A DNA stretch of 64,000 bases from Planctomycetota bacterium (GCA_029260825.1 JAJDCM010000015.1:1-64000), one strand, 5' to 3'. Counted from the first letter of the stretch, positions 25,077 to 34,335 are shown. Notes: a model not told the origin generated them from the sequence alone. A program made the numbers and translations.

Positions 25077-26297
25077 TTAGCCGCTCGTTCTGGACAAGAG
25101 GCTCAAAGAATGCTCCAGGACCGTTTCCACCCCAATTGCTTGGAGACACTGATTGTCATCACAGGCGGTTGAACGGCGATTGTGAGCCGTAAGACACGGA
25201 CTACAGTGATACTCGCTGGTGAGGCTCTTTGCGTTGGGGTTCAAGACTCCGTAAGTCACCGGAGATGCGGGACCATAAAGGGTCACGGTGGGAATCTGGG
25301 ACAGGGTCGCGAAATGAGCCGGTCCGCTGTCGTTGGTGATCAGTAAGTCCCCGAGGAAGAAGAGGGAGAGAAGGTCCGTCAATCCCTCGTCAAAACCGGC
25401 AAAGTTGATGCATCGCTCGCTTCCGATCTGTTCCTTCATGCGGGCGCAATCGGACCGGGATCGTTGAAGGCCGGTGAGGACGATCACCGCCTCCGGCTCG
25501 GCAGCAAGAATCCTTTTCGCCAGCTCGGCAAAACGGTCATATCCCCAACCCCGAATGGCGAGAAGCCCCGGATCCGGGTTGATGAGGATGAGACGATGAC
25601 GCTCGTGGTCAAGTCCGGACCATTGTTCGGTCAAGAGAGACCGAAAACGCGCCTCCCGACCTTCGTGCCGTTCGCTTGTCGGCGGCTCGACCTTGAGATG
25701 GTCAAGAGTTCCTTTGAAGGACGGGTATTCCTCCGGGCGAATCAAGGCCTCAACGAGAGCTAGATAGTTGTAGACGATATGAACATTGGAGTTGAAGCTC
25801 ACCTTGTGGGTCAGGAAATCTCCCCGGTAAAGACCGGCAGTGGTGGTGCTGCAAAACCCGGACTTTACCGGCGCAGCAGTAAGCCAGCTGAGAATGGCGG
25901 TAAAGCAACTGAAGAGTTCAAGGTCGATGACAACGTCGAACTTGAGACGGCGAAAAAGGAAGAAGAGCTGGAACACGCCGGCAGCGATCTGAAACAGGTT
26001 GTCATGTTTAATGGTGTGGATCCGCTCCGGCTCGATGAGGCCGACGATCTCGATCCCTTCCCGATTGGGCTGGAAGATGAGGAAGTGGATCTCGGTATCG
26101 GGGTGATTCTCCTGGAAGCGTCGAAGGGCGGCCGCACAGATGACGGCGCTTCCCATCTCCGAAAGTTCGATGAAGAGTGCGCGTTTGGGCGTCGGATTCG
26201 GTCGCTTGCGGGGAAGAATTTTGGACAGAAGGGTGGCCATGAAGCACAGCGGTGTGCCCACCCAGGTGTCCACGATTCGCATCGTTCCGATCTTCAT
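25077..26297 (-). CDS. Glycosyltransferase family 9 (heptosyltransferase-like)
   Basis: 406 residues. The N-terminal Rossmann half has RALFIELSEMGSAVICAAALRRF (usually 'ALGDVV/GD' in WaaC/WaaF) and the C-terminal half has the GT9 signature LLITNDSGPAHFATLSQIPTVTLYGPASP. A Cys cluster follows (YHCSPC...ACDDNQC), as in many GT9 proteins. GT9 enzymes add heptose to the lipopolysaccharide core at the inner face of the inner membrane, supporting an outer membrane in this organism. The exact sugar is not known. The start is followed by a hydrophobic stretch (TPLCFMATLL); a later start is possible. It is downstream of tyrS on the same strand. Confidence 0.88.
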   Translation of the reverse strand: MKIGTMRIVDTWVGTPLCFMATLLSKILPRKRPNPTPKRALFIELSEMGSAVICAAALRRFQENHPDTEIHFLIFQPNREGIEIVGLIEPERIHTIKHDNLFQIAAGVFQLFFLFRRLKFDVVIDLELFSCFTAILSWLTAAPVKSGFCSTTTAGLYRGDFLTHKVSFNSNVHIVYNYLALVEALIRPEEYPSFKGTLDHLKVEPPTSERHEGREARFRSLLTEQWSGLDHERHRLILINPDPGLLAIRGWGYDRFAELAKRILAAEPEAVIVLTGLQRSRSDCARMKEQIGSERCINFAGFDEGLTDLLSLFFLGDLLITNDSGPAHFATLSQIPTVTLYGPASPVTYGVLNPNAKSLTSEYHCSPCLTAHNRRSTACDDNQCLQAIGVETVLEHSLSLLSRTSG

Positions 26298-26348
26298 GGA
26301 GCCATCCTAACCCGCATTTGCCCCTACCTTTGGCTGAAATTACCCGTT

Positions 26349-27653
26349 TCAATCATTCGTGACGGTGAATCTGTGGTGCCGCTTCTTGCCCGCCCGAAGG
26401 GCGATTTTTCCTTCCTGGACGTCTTCCCCGGTGATGACGCGCTCCGGATCAGACATTCGCTCTTCATTGAGATAGGCCCCCCCTTGTTTGATGAGGCGCC
26501 GGGCTTCGCTTGCTGACGTGGCGAGATCGGCCCGGGTGAGGAGCTCGATGAGCCGAGGGGTCTGTTCCAGATCGGAAGTGGTCAGTGAGCTCGTGGGGAT
26601 GCCTTCCTCTGACTTTTGGAGCTTTCCACTTGCCTTCAAACGGAGATCCACCGAGGGAAGGTCCGATGTCGTCTCGATTCGTCCATCCGGGTCGGCAGAT
26701 CCGAATTCAGCCACGGAGGCGGCATAGGATTTCTCAGCCTCCGGAGCACCGTGGGTGATTTTTGTTGCTTCAAAGGCGAGGATCTCTTTTGCCCGGTTGA
26801 TATTGGCCTCACAGATGGCGTCGCACTCGGACGCAGGAAGAAAGGTGTAGAGTTTTGCCATCTTTGCCACGTCTCGGTCGTCGAGATTGCGCCAGAACTG
26901 GTAGTAGTGGTAGGGGCTCGTTTGCTCGGCTTCGATCCAGATCGCGCCGGCAACCGACTTCCCGAATTTTTCCCCGGCTGAATTGGTAACCAGGGGGAAC
27001 GTCATCCCGTAGGTGGACTTTTTCGATACCCGGCGGGCAAGGTCAATTCCCATGACGATGTTGCCCCACTGATCCTGTCCTCCCATCTGGAGGATGCATC
27101 CGTGGTCTTTTGCCAGGACGGCGAAGTCGTAAGCCTGAAGAAGCATGTAGTTGAACTCAAGAAAGGAAAGGCCGGTTTCGAGCCGAAGCTTCACGGATTC
27201 GGCGGTGAGCATGCGGTTCACGCTGAAATGCCGGCCGATTTCTCTTAGGAAATCGATGTAGTTGAGATCACCGATCCAATCCAGATTGTTGAGGAGTTTT
27301 GCCCCCTCCTCCCCGAAGTCCAGGTACCGTCCGAGCTGAGTTTTCAGGTATTCACAGTTCTTGTGCAGGGCGTCCTTGTCGAGGAGTGTCCGGGCCTCAG
27401 TTTTCCCGGATGGGTCTCCGACCATTCCGGTGGCCCCTCCCACGATGGCTATGGGGCGGTGTCCGGCCCGCTGGAGGTGAACCATGGCCATGATTGGAAC
27501 CAGGTTCCCCACGTGCATCGAGGTGGCCGTGGGGTCGAATCCCACGTAAAACGTTACAGGGCCGCCGCCGAGGAGCTTCCGCAGGTTTTCTTCATCCGTA
27601 GTCTGGTAGAGGAAGCCTCGTTCCTGAAGTGTGTCAAAGACGTTCGTAGACAT
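26349..27653 (-). CDS. tyrS: Tyrosine--tRNA ligase
   Basis: 434 residues. Class I motifs are present: the HIGH-type SMHVGN within YVGFDPTATSMHVGN, TyrRS-specific VGGATGMVGDPSGKTEAR, LQAYDF, MGGQDQWGNI, and the KMSKS-type KFGKS. A C-terminal S4-like RNA-binding domain (SASEARRLIKQGGAYLNEER) completes the normal bacterial layout. It charges tRNA-Tyr in the cytosol. AAGGAACC precedes the ATG. No T-box leader is visible in the short upstream gap shared with the divergent small gene. Confidence 0.97.
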   Translation of the reverse strand: MSTNVFDTLQERGFLYQTTDEENLRKLLGGGPVTFYVGFDPTATSMHVGNLVPIMAMVHLQRAGHRPIAIVGGATGMVGDPSGKTEARTLLDKDALHKNCEYLKTQLGRYLDFGEEGAKLLNNLDWIGDLNYIDFLREIGRHFSVNRMLTAESVKLRLETGLSFLEFNYMLLQAYDFAVLAKDHGCILQMGGQDQWGNIVMGIDLARRVSKKSTYGMTFPLVTNSAGEKFGKSVAGAIWIEAEQTSPYHYYQFWRNLDDRDVAKMAKLYTFLPASECDAICEANINRAKEILAFEATKITHGAPEAEKSYAASVAEFGSADPDGRIETTSDLPSVDLRLKASGKLQKSEEGIPTSSLTTSDLEQTPRLIELLTRADLATSASEARRLIKQGGAYLNEERMSDPERVITGEDVQEGKIALRAGKKRHHRFTVTND

Positions 27654-27818
27654 GGTTCCTTCCCGTCGTCGGGGTCAAAATGGGTTTCTGTTTCCCAGCA
27701 CTTTATCTTGCACCTTGCCCGGGAAGAGCTATTCTGTTGGGTTTTTGCACTCCAAATTGAAGTCGCTACCTTCTCCGGCTAGGGGAGGGTGGCAAGAGAA
27801 ATAGCATCGGAAGGAATC

Positions 27819-27992
27819 ATGGCGAAGTCCAGGACCAGACCCAATGCCCCCAAACGAGGGGTCAAGCGGATCTCCAAGCTGAACAAGATGTACGCTCACC
27901 TCAACAAGGACGGGAAGCCCATCACCAAGGTCTACCCGAACCCGCCCAAGAAGAAAACGGAAGATGAGGCCGAAGATAAGGGCGAAAAGTAG
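27819..27992 (+). CDS. Small basic protein, unrecognised
   Basis: 57 residues from the ATG at 27819, which has GGAAGG five to six bases upstream; an in-frame GTG at 27789 would add ten residues without a better site. The sequence is Lys/Arg/Pro-rich (MAKSRTRPNAPKRGVKRISK, then KPITKVYPNPPKKKTEDE) with an acidic end. There is no signal peptide. Size, charge and a strong ribosome-binding site suggest a nucleic-acid-binding or ribosome-associated protein, but I do not recognise the family. It is divergent from tyrS and convergent with lipB. Confidence 0.6.
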   Translation: MAKSRTRPNAPKRGVKRISKLNKMYAHLNKDGKPITKVYPNPPKKKTEDEAEDKGEK

Positions 27993-28010
27993 ACTCGCCT
28001 CGGTTTTTTG

Positions 28011-28649
28011 TCAGTTCCTGACTTCGAGCCCCAGCCATCCTGCAATGGAGGCAGCGATTCTGTCCTCGATCGTGGGCCAGTCGACCTCTTCTTGGTCCAG
28101 TTCCCGAGCGATCGACGTCATCACCGATGCGTCGAGGCCACAGGGATTGAGCCGGGTGAACGCTGATTGCGGGGTCGTTACGTTGAGGGCGAGGCCGTGA
28201 TAGGTCACCCACCGTTTCACCGCGATGCCGATGGACGCAATCTTTCGTCCATTGACCCAGACACCGGTCAGTCCGTCGACTCGATCTCCAGATAGTCCAA
28301 GAGGACCCAATGCGTCGATGATCGATTGCTCCAGGGCCCGGAGGAATCGAGAAAGATCTCGACGCTCGTTCACGAGATGGACGATCGGGTAGGCCACGAG
28401 TTGACCCGGCCCGTGATAAGTTGCGCCTCCGCCTCTCTCAATGGAGATGACCGGGGTCGTATCCGCACCCAGGACCTCATTGCTAGCTCCTTTTTTTCGC
28501 CCGACGGTGATGACCGGGGGATGAGTTACAAAGAGGAGATGATCACCGATCTCGCCCAGGATCCTCTTGTCTCTTAACTCTTGCTGGAGCAGCCAGGCTT
28601 CCTCGTAGGCAAGAACGCCGAGCTTTCGGACCGAGAGCTCGAGATTCAT
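28011..28649 (-). CDS. lipB: Octanoyltransferase (lipoate biosynthesis)
   Basis: 212 residues. LipB signatures are clear: RGGGATYHGPGQLVAYPI, GVWVNGRKIASIGIAVKRW with the catalytic Lys, and the active-site Cys in RLNPCGLDASVMTS. The enzyme moves octanoyl from acyl carrier protein to lipoyl domains such as that of the E2 subunit encoded three genes upstream; lipoyl synthase would then add sulfur. It is the last gene of the leftward pyruvate dehydrogenase operon, 30 bases after the E3 gene, so enzyme and lipoate attachment are made together. Confidence 0.95.
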   Translation of the reverse strand: MNLELSVRKLGVLAYEEAWLLQQELRDKRILGEIGDHLLFVTHPPVITVGRKKGASNEVLGADTTPVISIERGGGATYHGPGQLVAYPIVHLVNERRDLSRFLRALEQSIIDALGPLGLSGDRVDGLTGVWVNGRKIASIGIAVKRWVTYHGLALNVTTPQSAFTRLNPCGLDASVMTSIARELDQEEVDWPTIEDRIAASIAGWLGLEVRN

Positions 28650-28679
28650 GGACGGAGTGTCCGGTCTGAGGAGAAGACC

Positions 28680-30083
28680 TTACTTGGTGAGGGCATGGAT
28701 CGCCTCGCCGACCACCGCGCGAGCCGCCTCCGGGAGCGCCTCCGCCAGGGTCGGATGGGCGTGGACGGTGAGACTGATGTCTTCGATGTCGGCTCCGAAT
28801 TCCATGGCGAGGCCGGCTTCGGCCACGAGCTCAGAGGCTTCCGCTCCGACGATCGAGACCCCCAAGATCTCGTTGGTCTTGGCATCGGCAATCACCTTGA
28901 CGAACCCATCCGTGGCGTCTGTGGTCAGTGCTCGGCCAAGACCGATGAAGTTGTACTTACCGACCTTGACGTCGATGCCTTTTTCCTTGGCCTCGTTCTC
29001 CATGATGCCAACCGACCCGATCTCCGGGTCGGTAAAGACGACCGCAGGCATTGCGCGATAATCGAGAACGACATTTTTCCCGGCAATGACTTCGGCGGCG
29101 ACCTCGCCTTCTTTGCTCGCTTTGTGAGCAAGCATGGGGTTGCCGACAACATCACCGATTGCATAGACGTTGGAAACGGAGGTCTGCAGCTTGTCATTCA
29201 CGGGAATGAAGCCGCGATCATCCGTCTTGATACCGAGGGCGGCGAGACCAAGGTTGTGGGTATTGGGTTTTCGTCCGACGGTGACGAGGATCTTGTCAGC
29301 CTCGAACTCCGTCTTTTTGCCTTTGATCTCAAGAGAAGCCGTCAGGCCATTTCGGGTCTTCGTGTAGCCCAGCGCTTTGGACTTGAGGTGGACGTCGACC
29401 TTCATCTTCTTGAGTTTTCTCGCGACGACTTGAGTCAGGTCTTTGTCAAATCCGGGAAGGAGAGAATCCATCATTTCGACGATCGTTACCTTGGAGCCGA
29501 ACTTGGCGTACAGGGTGCCGATTTCCAGGCCGATATAACCGCCTCCGATGACCAGGAAGCGTTCCGGAAGTTCGGTGAGGTCGAGGGCGCCCGTGGACGA
29601 AAGGATGTTCTTTTCGTCGAATTCAAAGCCTGGAACCTGGGCCGGGGTGGAGCCGGTTGCAATGATGAAGTTCTCCGAACGAACCTCCGTGGTTTTTCCC
29701 GATCGATCCGTGATCTCGATCCGGTTTCTGTCGAGAAACTTCACCGTGCCGGTAAACGTGTCTACATCGTTACCTTTGAGAAGGCCGCCGACTCCGGTCG
29801 TGAGGCGCTTGACGATCGAGCTCTTCCATTTTTGCAAGGTGATGAGGTCCATGCTTGCGTTGTCGACGTGAATCCCCATTTTGTCCGCGGTGCGGATCTT
29901 ATCGAGGGTCTTCGACGCCGTGATCAACGCCTTGCTCGGGATGCAGCCCACGTTGAGGCAGACCCCGCCGAGATTGCCTTTGTCGGCGATTCCGGTCTTG
30001 ATTCCGAGCTGGGCGAGACGGATGGCGGCGACATAGCCCCCGGGGCCGGCTCCAATAACAAACGCTTGGTATGAATTCCCCAT
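28680..30083 (-). CDS. lpdA: Dihydrolipoyl dehydrogenase (E3)
   Basis: About 467 residues from the ATG at 30083, which has GAGGAAAA upstream and opens the normal FAD-binding N-terminus (YQAFVIGAGPGGYVAAIRLA). The redox disulfide GGVCLNVGCIPSKAL, the NAD-binding fold (FLVIGGGYIGLEIGTLYAKFG), the second FAD stretch (VYAIGDVVGNPMLAHKA) and the C-terminal HAHPTLAEAL with the catalytic His-Glu pair are all present. It reoxidises dihydrolipoamide of the E2 subunit and makes NADH. An upstream in-frame GTG/ATG at 30149 would add a poorly conserved 22 residues. Confidence 0.96.
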   Translation of the reverse strand: MGNSYQAFVIGAGPGGYVAAIRLAQLGIKTGIADKGNLGGVCLNVGCIPSKALITASKTLDKIRTADKMGIHVDNASMDLITLQKWKSSIVKRLTTGVGGLLKGNDVDTFTGTVKFLDRNRIEITDRSGKTTEVRSENFIIATGSTPAQVPGFEFDEKNILSSTGALDLTELPERFLVIGGGYIGLEIGTLYAKFGSKVTIVEMMDSLLPGFDKDLTQVVARKLKKMKVDVHLKSKALGYTKTRNGLTASLEIKGKKTEFEADKILVTVGRKPNTHNLGLAALGIKTDDRGFIPVNDKLQTSVSNVYAIGDVVGNPMLAHKASKEGEVAAEVIAGKNVVLDYRAMPAVVFTDPEIGSVGIMENEAKEKGIDVKVGKYNFIGLGRALTTDATDGFVKVIADAKTNEILGVSIVGAEASELVAEAGLAMEFGADIEDISLTVHAHPTLAEALPEAARAVVGEAIHALTK

Positions 30084-30187
30084 CGATGGTTTTCCTCTGT
30101 CACTCTCGAGTGTTGGGTGAGCAGTGATTGGTTCTTTAAGGGTTCGCAAGTTCTTGTCTGCGTGACCTGGTGGTCTGACTCACCCCA

Positions 30188-31915
30188 CTAGGGCCTGGAG
30201 CCACGGCGGTCTCGCCCTCCTCTTCGCTTCCGTCTCGCAGGCGGCCGGTCGCCGGTGCGTTCAGAAGAGTCCTGCGCTCGACTCTGAGAGCTTCGGTTTT
30301 CTTCTGATGGTTGATCTGCCTTGCCTTGTTCACCTTCCTTCTTCGCCGGGCTCCGACGACGCCTTCGTCGACGGGGAACCTCAGATCCGCCTGAAAGCGG
30401 GAGTCCCATGAACATCTGTGCCTGCTCTTTGAGGTGGGGGAGCTGGGTGGCGTAGACATCTTCAAACATCGACGCGAGGCTCGGGCGGGGCTGGGTCTCA
30501 ACCTTCTTGATTGCCGTGATGAGCTCGTTTTCGACCTTGCCAATCAGCTCGTATTCTTCATCCCGGCTCCAGAGGTTCTTGTCCATCAGAACGTTCCGGA
30601 AGCGACGAATCGGATCTTTCTTTTTCCAGGATTCGACTTCGGCCTCGTCTCGATATTTGGTCGGGTCATCGCTCGTTGAATGGGCTCCCATTCTGTAGGT
30701 GAGAGCCTCGATCAGCGTTGGCCCTTTCCCTTCGCGAGCTCGATTGACCGCGGCATGGGTGGCGTTGTAGACCTCAAGGATGTTGTTTCCGTCGACCCGA
30801 ACCCCGGGGAATCCGTAGGCTTCGGCTTTGATGGCGATTGTTTCCGAGGCGGTCTGAGCCTTCCAGGGCATCGAAATTGCCCATTGATTGTTCTGGCAGA
30901 AAAACACCACGGGGGCGCCAGCAACACCGGCAAAATTGAGAGCGGTGTGAAAATCCCCCTCGGACGTCGCTCCGTCTCCCATGTAAGAGAGGATGACCGT
31001 CTTGTCGCCGAGGATCTTGGCGGCCCAGGCCATGCCGGTTGCATGAGGGAGTTGATTCCCGATGCAAGAGGACCAGGAAACGACACGCACCGCTTTGTCT
31101 GCGTAATGGCTCGGCATCTGCCGGCCCTTGGTTACGTCTCCAGCAGTTCCAAAGCACTGGGCGACGTAGTTCTCCAGCGGCCAATCCCGAACAAGCATGG
31201 TGCCCCCTTCGCGAAGAGCGGGAACGATCCAGTCCTCGTCTGAAACGGCAAACGCGGATCCCACGACTGCTGCTTCCTGTCCGGTGGCTGACCCGTAGAA
31301 CGAGATTCTTCCCTGTCGCTGAAGCTTCAGCATTCGCTCATCGACGACCCGAATCTTGACCATGCATCGGTACATGTCTCGAAGGGTTTCGTCGGGGAGA
31401 TCGGTCCCGGTGTTCCGGGGCGCCTCAGGTTTTCGAGAAGGCTTCCTGGGGGGTGCGCTGCGGGTCCGAGGTTCTCGAGTCGATGGTTCCCGGTCCTCGG
31501 TTTTCCGTGAGCGCTCCCGAGGCTGTCGAGTTGAATCCGATTTGCTGGGTCGTGAATCCGGACGGCTGCTCCTGGAATCGGACGAGCTTCGTGGGGCTCG
31601 ATCCGAGGACGGTGCGCTGGAGCGGGAGCGACCTCGCGGTGCACGGCTGGCGGGTTTAGCATCCGCATCCGACTCATCCCGTTTGGGCTTCTTTGATTCG
31701 ACCGGTTTAGCTCGAGGCTCTTCTTTTGGCGGGCTCTCTTTTTTCTCCGGCCTGGATGGTGGAGCAGTGCCAAAGCCTACTTCGTCGTCGTCACCCAGGA
31801 TGCCGGCACCCCAGCCTTCGCCGTCGGAGGGGCCGCTGGTGCTTTCGGAGCCCTCCGAGGTTGCGGGCCGCGCGCCGGGACGCGGGCGCCTCTTCTTTAC
31901 TTGTTTCCGCCTCAC
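30188..31915 (-). CDS. pdhA: Pyruvate dehydrogenase E1 component alpha subunit with long basic disordered tails
   Basis: About 575 residues; the catalytic core (about 172-503) is E1alpha with the thiamine-diphosphate motif GDGATSEGDFHTALNF...NN and the phosphorylation-loop-like MGAHSTSDDPTKYRD. The core is flanked by an N-terminal tail of about 170 residues rich in Arg, Ser, Pro, Lys and Glu (for example SRAPRGRSRSSAPSSDR) and a C-terminal tail of about 70 residues starting at a run of Arg (VPRRRRRRRSP) and ending RRKRRGGRDRRGSRP. Normal E1alpha is about 330-400 residues with no such tails. The GTG at 31915 is chosen for the strong AGGAG upstream; a GTG at 31936 lacks one. The paralogue at 34424-35524 has no tails. 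The tails suggest nucleic acid, membrane or complex tethering; that is inference. Confidence 0.9.
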   Translation of the reverse strand: MRRKQVKKRRPRPGARPATSEGSESTSGPSDGEGWGAGILGDDDEVGFGTAPPSRPEKKESPPKEEPRAKPVESKKPKRDESDADAKPASRAPRGRSRSSAPSSDRAPRSSSDSRSSRPDSRPSKSDSTRQPRERSRKTEDREPSTREPRTRSAPPRKPSRKPEAPRNTGTDLPDETLRDMYRCMVKIRVVDERMLKLQRQGRISFYGSATGQEAAVVGSAFAVSDEDWIVPALREGGTMLVRDWPLENYVAQCFGTAGDVTKGRQMPSHYADKAVRVVSWSSCIGNQLPHATGMAWAAKILGDKTVILSYMGDGATSEGDFHTALNFAGVAGAPVVFFCQNNQWAISMPWKAQTASETIAIKAEAYGFPGVRVDGNNILEVYNATHAAVNRAREGKGPTLIEALTYRMGAHSTSDDPTKYRDEAEVESWKKKDPIRRFRNVLMDKNLWSRDEEYELIGKVENELITAIKKVETQPRPSLASMFEDVYATQLPHLKEQAQMFMGLPLSGGSEVPRRRRRRRSPAKKEGEQGKADQPSEENRSSQSRAQDSSERTGDRPPARRKRRGGRDRRGSRP

Positions 31916-31979
31916 TAACCAATCTCCTCGCTTCACCTGTCAGGGAATCTCGACACAAGATGTGGAGTTCCGGCTACTG

Positions 31980-33287
31980 TTAGACGAGATCCAAGAACAG
32001 CTGATTTGGATTCTCAAGGATGGTCTTGATCTCTTGGGTGAACAGGGCTCCCACATGACCATCGATGACTCGGTGATCAAAGGAAAGGCTGATGTTCATC
32101 ATTTCCCGGGCCTCAACGGTTTCTTCGTCGACGAAGACCGGGGTCTTGCGCATCTTGTGCACCCCGAGGATTGCGACTTCAGGATAGTTGATAATGGGGG
32201 TGGCAAGGAGGCCTCCCAGGGCGCCAAGGTTCGTGATCGTGAAGGTCGAACCTTGAAGGTCGGCGATCGCTGATTTGCCTTCTCGGGCGGCAGCCGAAAC
32301 CCTGGCGATTTCGGTGGCTAGATCGACGATGGATCTTTGCTCACAGTTCTTCACCACGGGTACGATCAAGCCCGAGTCCGTGGCGGTTGCGATGCCCATG
32401 TTGTGCTCTGCTCGAACCACCAGTTCCTGGGCCGCATCATCCATGTGAGCGTTGAGGTTTGGATATTTCCGGAAGCCGTGCTCGAGGGCTTTGATGATGA
32501 AGGGCAAATAGGTGAGTTTGGCGCCGCGTGCGGCCGCTACCTCCTTGAGCTCTTCTCGAACCGCCACGAGCTCGGTGACGTCCACTTCCTCCACGAAGGT
32601 GAAGTGAGGAGCCGTGAATGCGGATCGAACCATTTTCTCGGCGATCTTCTTTCGAAGTCCGCGGATGGGGATTCGCTGATCGGAGGCAAGGGCCTGAGGA
32701 GCCGGAACCGGCTTGGGAGCGGATCGAACCGGAGTTGCCGGAGCTTCGGAGAGGGTTGGCGGCTGGCCAGAACCGGAAAAGGCCTGTACGTCAGCCTTGG
32801 TGATTCGTCCCTTGGGACCGGTCCCCGGGATCTGGCCGAGGTCGACTCCCATCTCCCGTGCCAGCTTTCTCGTTGCTGGCGTGGCGAGGACTTTTCCTCC
32901 AGGGGCTGCGGGTCTTTGCGCCGCGGCAGGGGCCCTTGAGGGTGCCGATCCTCCGTTTCCGGAGGCGGCTAGTGGCGGGGGGGAAGGAGCGCTTCCACTT
33001 GAAGCTGAAGCGGCCATCACTTTGGCGGGCTCCTTCGTTGGTGCGCCGGATCCGTCATCGATTTCGACCATGAGAGCGCCGACGGGGACGGTGTCGCCTT
33101 CGTTGAAGTGAAGCTTTGCTACGACTCCTGCCCATGGCGAAGGCACCTCGACGGTCGCCTTGTCTGTCATGATTTCGAGTAGCGGTTGGTCCGCATCGAC
33201 TTGTTCGCCTTCCTTGACCAACCAGCTGACGAGTTCGCCTTCAACCACGCCCTCGGCCAGATCAGGAAGTTTGAATTGCTGCGTCAT
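31980..33287 (-). CDS. pdhC: Dihydrolipoamide acyltransferase (E2) of a 2-oxoacid dehydrogenase complex
   Basis: 435 residues. One lipoyl domain (about 1-80) carries the lipoylated Lys in MTDKATVEVPSP. A Pro/Ala/Ser/Gly-rich linker leads to the E3-binding domain (ATPATRKLAREMGVDLGQI..TGPKGRITKADV), a second linker, and the catalytic core (about 205-435) with the HRVIDG active-site motif. It takes acyl groups from E1 and passes them to CoA. GAGGAC precedes the ATG. The gene lies between E1beta and the tailed E1alpha. The lipoyl domain is the expected target of LipB from the same operon. Confidence 0.95.
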   Translation of the reverse strand: MTQQFKLPDLAEGVVEGELVSWLVKEGEQVDADQPLLEIMTDKATVEVPSPWAGVVAKLHFNEGDTVPVGALMVEIDDGSGAPTKEPAKVMAASASSGSAPSPPPLAASGNGGSAPSRAPAAAQRPAAPGGKVLATPATRKLAREMGVDLGQIPGTGPKGRITKADVQAFSGSGQPPTLSEAPATPVRSAPKPVPAPQALASDQRIPIRGLRKKIAEKMVRSAFTAPHFTFVEEVDVTELVAVREELKEVAAARGAKLTYLPFIIKALEHGFRKYPNLNAHMDDAAQELVVRAEHNMGIATATDSGLIVPVVKNCEQRSIVDLATEIARVSAAAREGKSAIADLQGSTFTITNLGALGGLLATPIINYPEVAILGVHKMRKTPVFVDEETVEAREMMNISLSFDHRVIDGHVGALFTQEIKTILENPNQLFLDLV

Positions 33288-33357
33288 CGCTTGTCCTCTC
33301 GCCTCTTATTATTGAACCGCTTGGCTTTTTGTTTTTTGGGTCCCGACGTGTGGTGAT

Positions 33358-34335
33358 TCAGAACCGGATCGTATCTCGAATTCCCTTCACGATGCGATCG
33401 ACCGTGGGCAGGTACTCATGCTCCAAGGTATAAGGGAAGGGAGTGTCAAACCCGGTGACTCGAACGATCGGAGCTTCCAGGTTGAGTAGTGCTTTTTCGG
33501 CGATGATGGCGGCGAGCTCGGCTCCGTAACCACAGGTTCGAGGAGCCTCGTGAACAATGACCGCGCGCCCGGTTTTCACCACCGATTCTAGCATTGTGTC
33601 TTCATCGAGGGGCAGAAGGGTTCGAAGATCGATGACTTCGACCTTTGATCCGTCTTCTTGTTCGACCAGCTCGGCCGACTCCAGGCATTTGGGAACCATG
33701 GCGCCGTAGGTCAAGACGGTCGCGTCAGTTCCTTCTCGGATGACCTTGGCCTTCCCGATGGGAATGGTGTATTCCTCCTCCGGGACTTCCCCCTGTGCCG
33801 CCCGATAGATCGGTTTGGGCTCGAGGAAGATGACCGGATCCTCGTCTCGGATCGAGGTCAGCAGGAGACCCTTTGCGTCATAGGGATTTGAGGGTGCGAC
33901 GACCTTCAGACCCGGTGTATGAGCAAAATAGGCCTCGGGGCTTTGGGAATGATAGTGCCCGCCCTTGATGCCGCCTCCGAACGGGGTCCGGATGGTCATC
34001 GGGCAAGTGTACTGGCCGCCTGACCGATAGCGATACTTGGCAAGCTCGTTCACGATTTGATCGAAGGCCGGGTAGATGAAGTCGGCGAACTGGATCTCGG
34101 GAACCGGTCGAAGCCCATAAAGGGCCATGCCGATTGCGGTGCCGATGATGCCGGCCTCTGCTAGCGGAGTGTCGATGACCCGGTCCTCGCCAAACTGCTC
34201 TTGCAGACCGACTGTGGCTCGAAAAACGCCACCGAATTTACCGACATCTTCTCCCAGGACCACGACTCGCTTGTCTCTTTTCATTTCCAGGTTGAGGGCG
34301 TCGTTAACGGCCTGAATAATGTTCATTTTTGGCAT
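33358..34335 (-). CDS. pdhB: 2-oxoacid dehydrogenase E1 component beta subunit
   Basis: About 325 residues from the ATG at 34335, chosen because GAGGACAAAAC precedes it and MPKMNIIQAVNDALN is the normal family start; an upstream in-frame ATG would overlap the preceding gene. Family blocks: VLGEDVGKFGGVFRAT, DTPLAEAGIIGTAIGMAL, EIQFADFIYPAFDQIVNE, RTPFGGG, GAMVPKCLESAE, DLRTLLPLDED and the C-terminal FDTPFPYTLEHEYLP. E1beta pairs with E1alpha in the decarboxylating alpha2beta2 enzyme. It is the only beta subunit in the operon, although two alpha subunits are present, so both alphas would have to share it or one acts otherwise. Confidence 0.95.
   Translation of the reverse strand: MPKMNIIQAVNDALNLEMKRDKRVVVLGEDVGKFGGVFRATVGLQEQFGEDRVIDTPLAEAGIIGTAIGMALYGLRPVPEIQFADFIYPAFDQIVNELAKYRYRSGGQYTCPMTIRTPFGGGIKGGHYHSQSPEAYFAHTPGLKVVAPSNPYDAKGLLLTSIRDEDPVIFLEPKPIYRAAQGEVPEEEYTIPIGKAKVIREGTDATVLTYGAMVPKCLESAELVEQEDGSKVEVIDLRTLLPLDEDTMLESVVKTGRAVIVHEAPRTCGYGAELAAIIAEKALLNLEAPIVRVTGFDTPFPYTLEHEYLPTVDRIVKGIRDTIRF

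Noticed and set aside
27700-27740. Promoter for the small basic protein (TTGCAC-16-TATTCT)
   Set aside because: Only three and four hexamer matches; too weak to list.
28581-30074. 497-residue open frame on the plus strand
   Set aside because: Exact antisense of dihydrolipoyl dehydrogenase, whose motifs are unmistakable.
31356-32273. 305-residue open frame on the plus strand
   Set aside because: Antisense to the E1alpha tail and the end of E2; low complexity mirrors the Arg/Ser codons.
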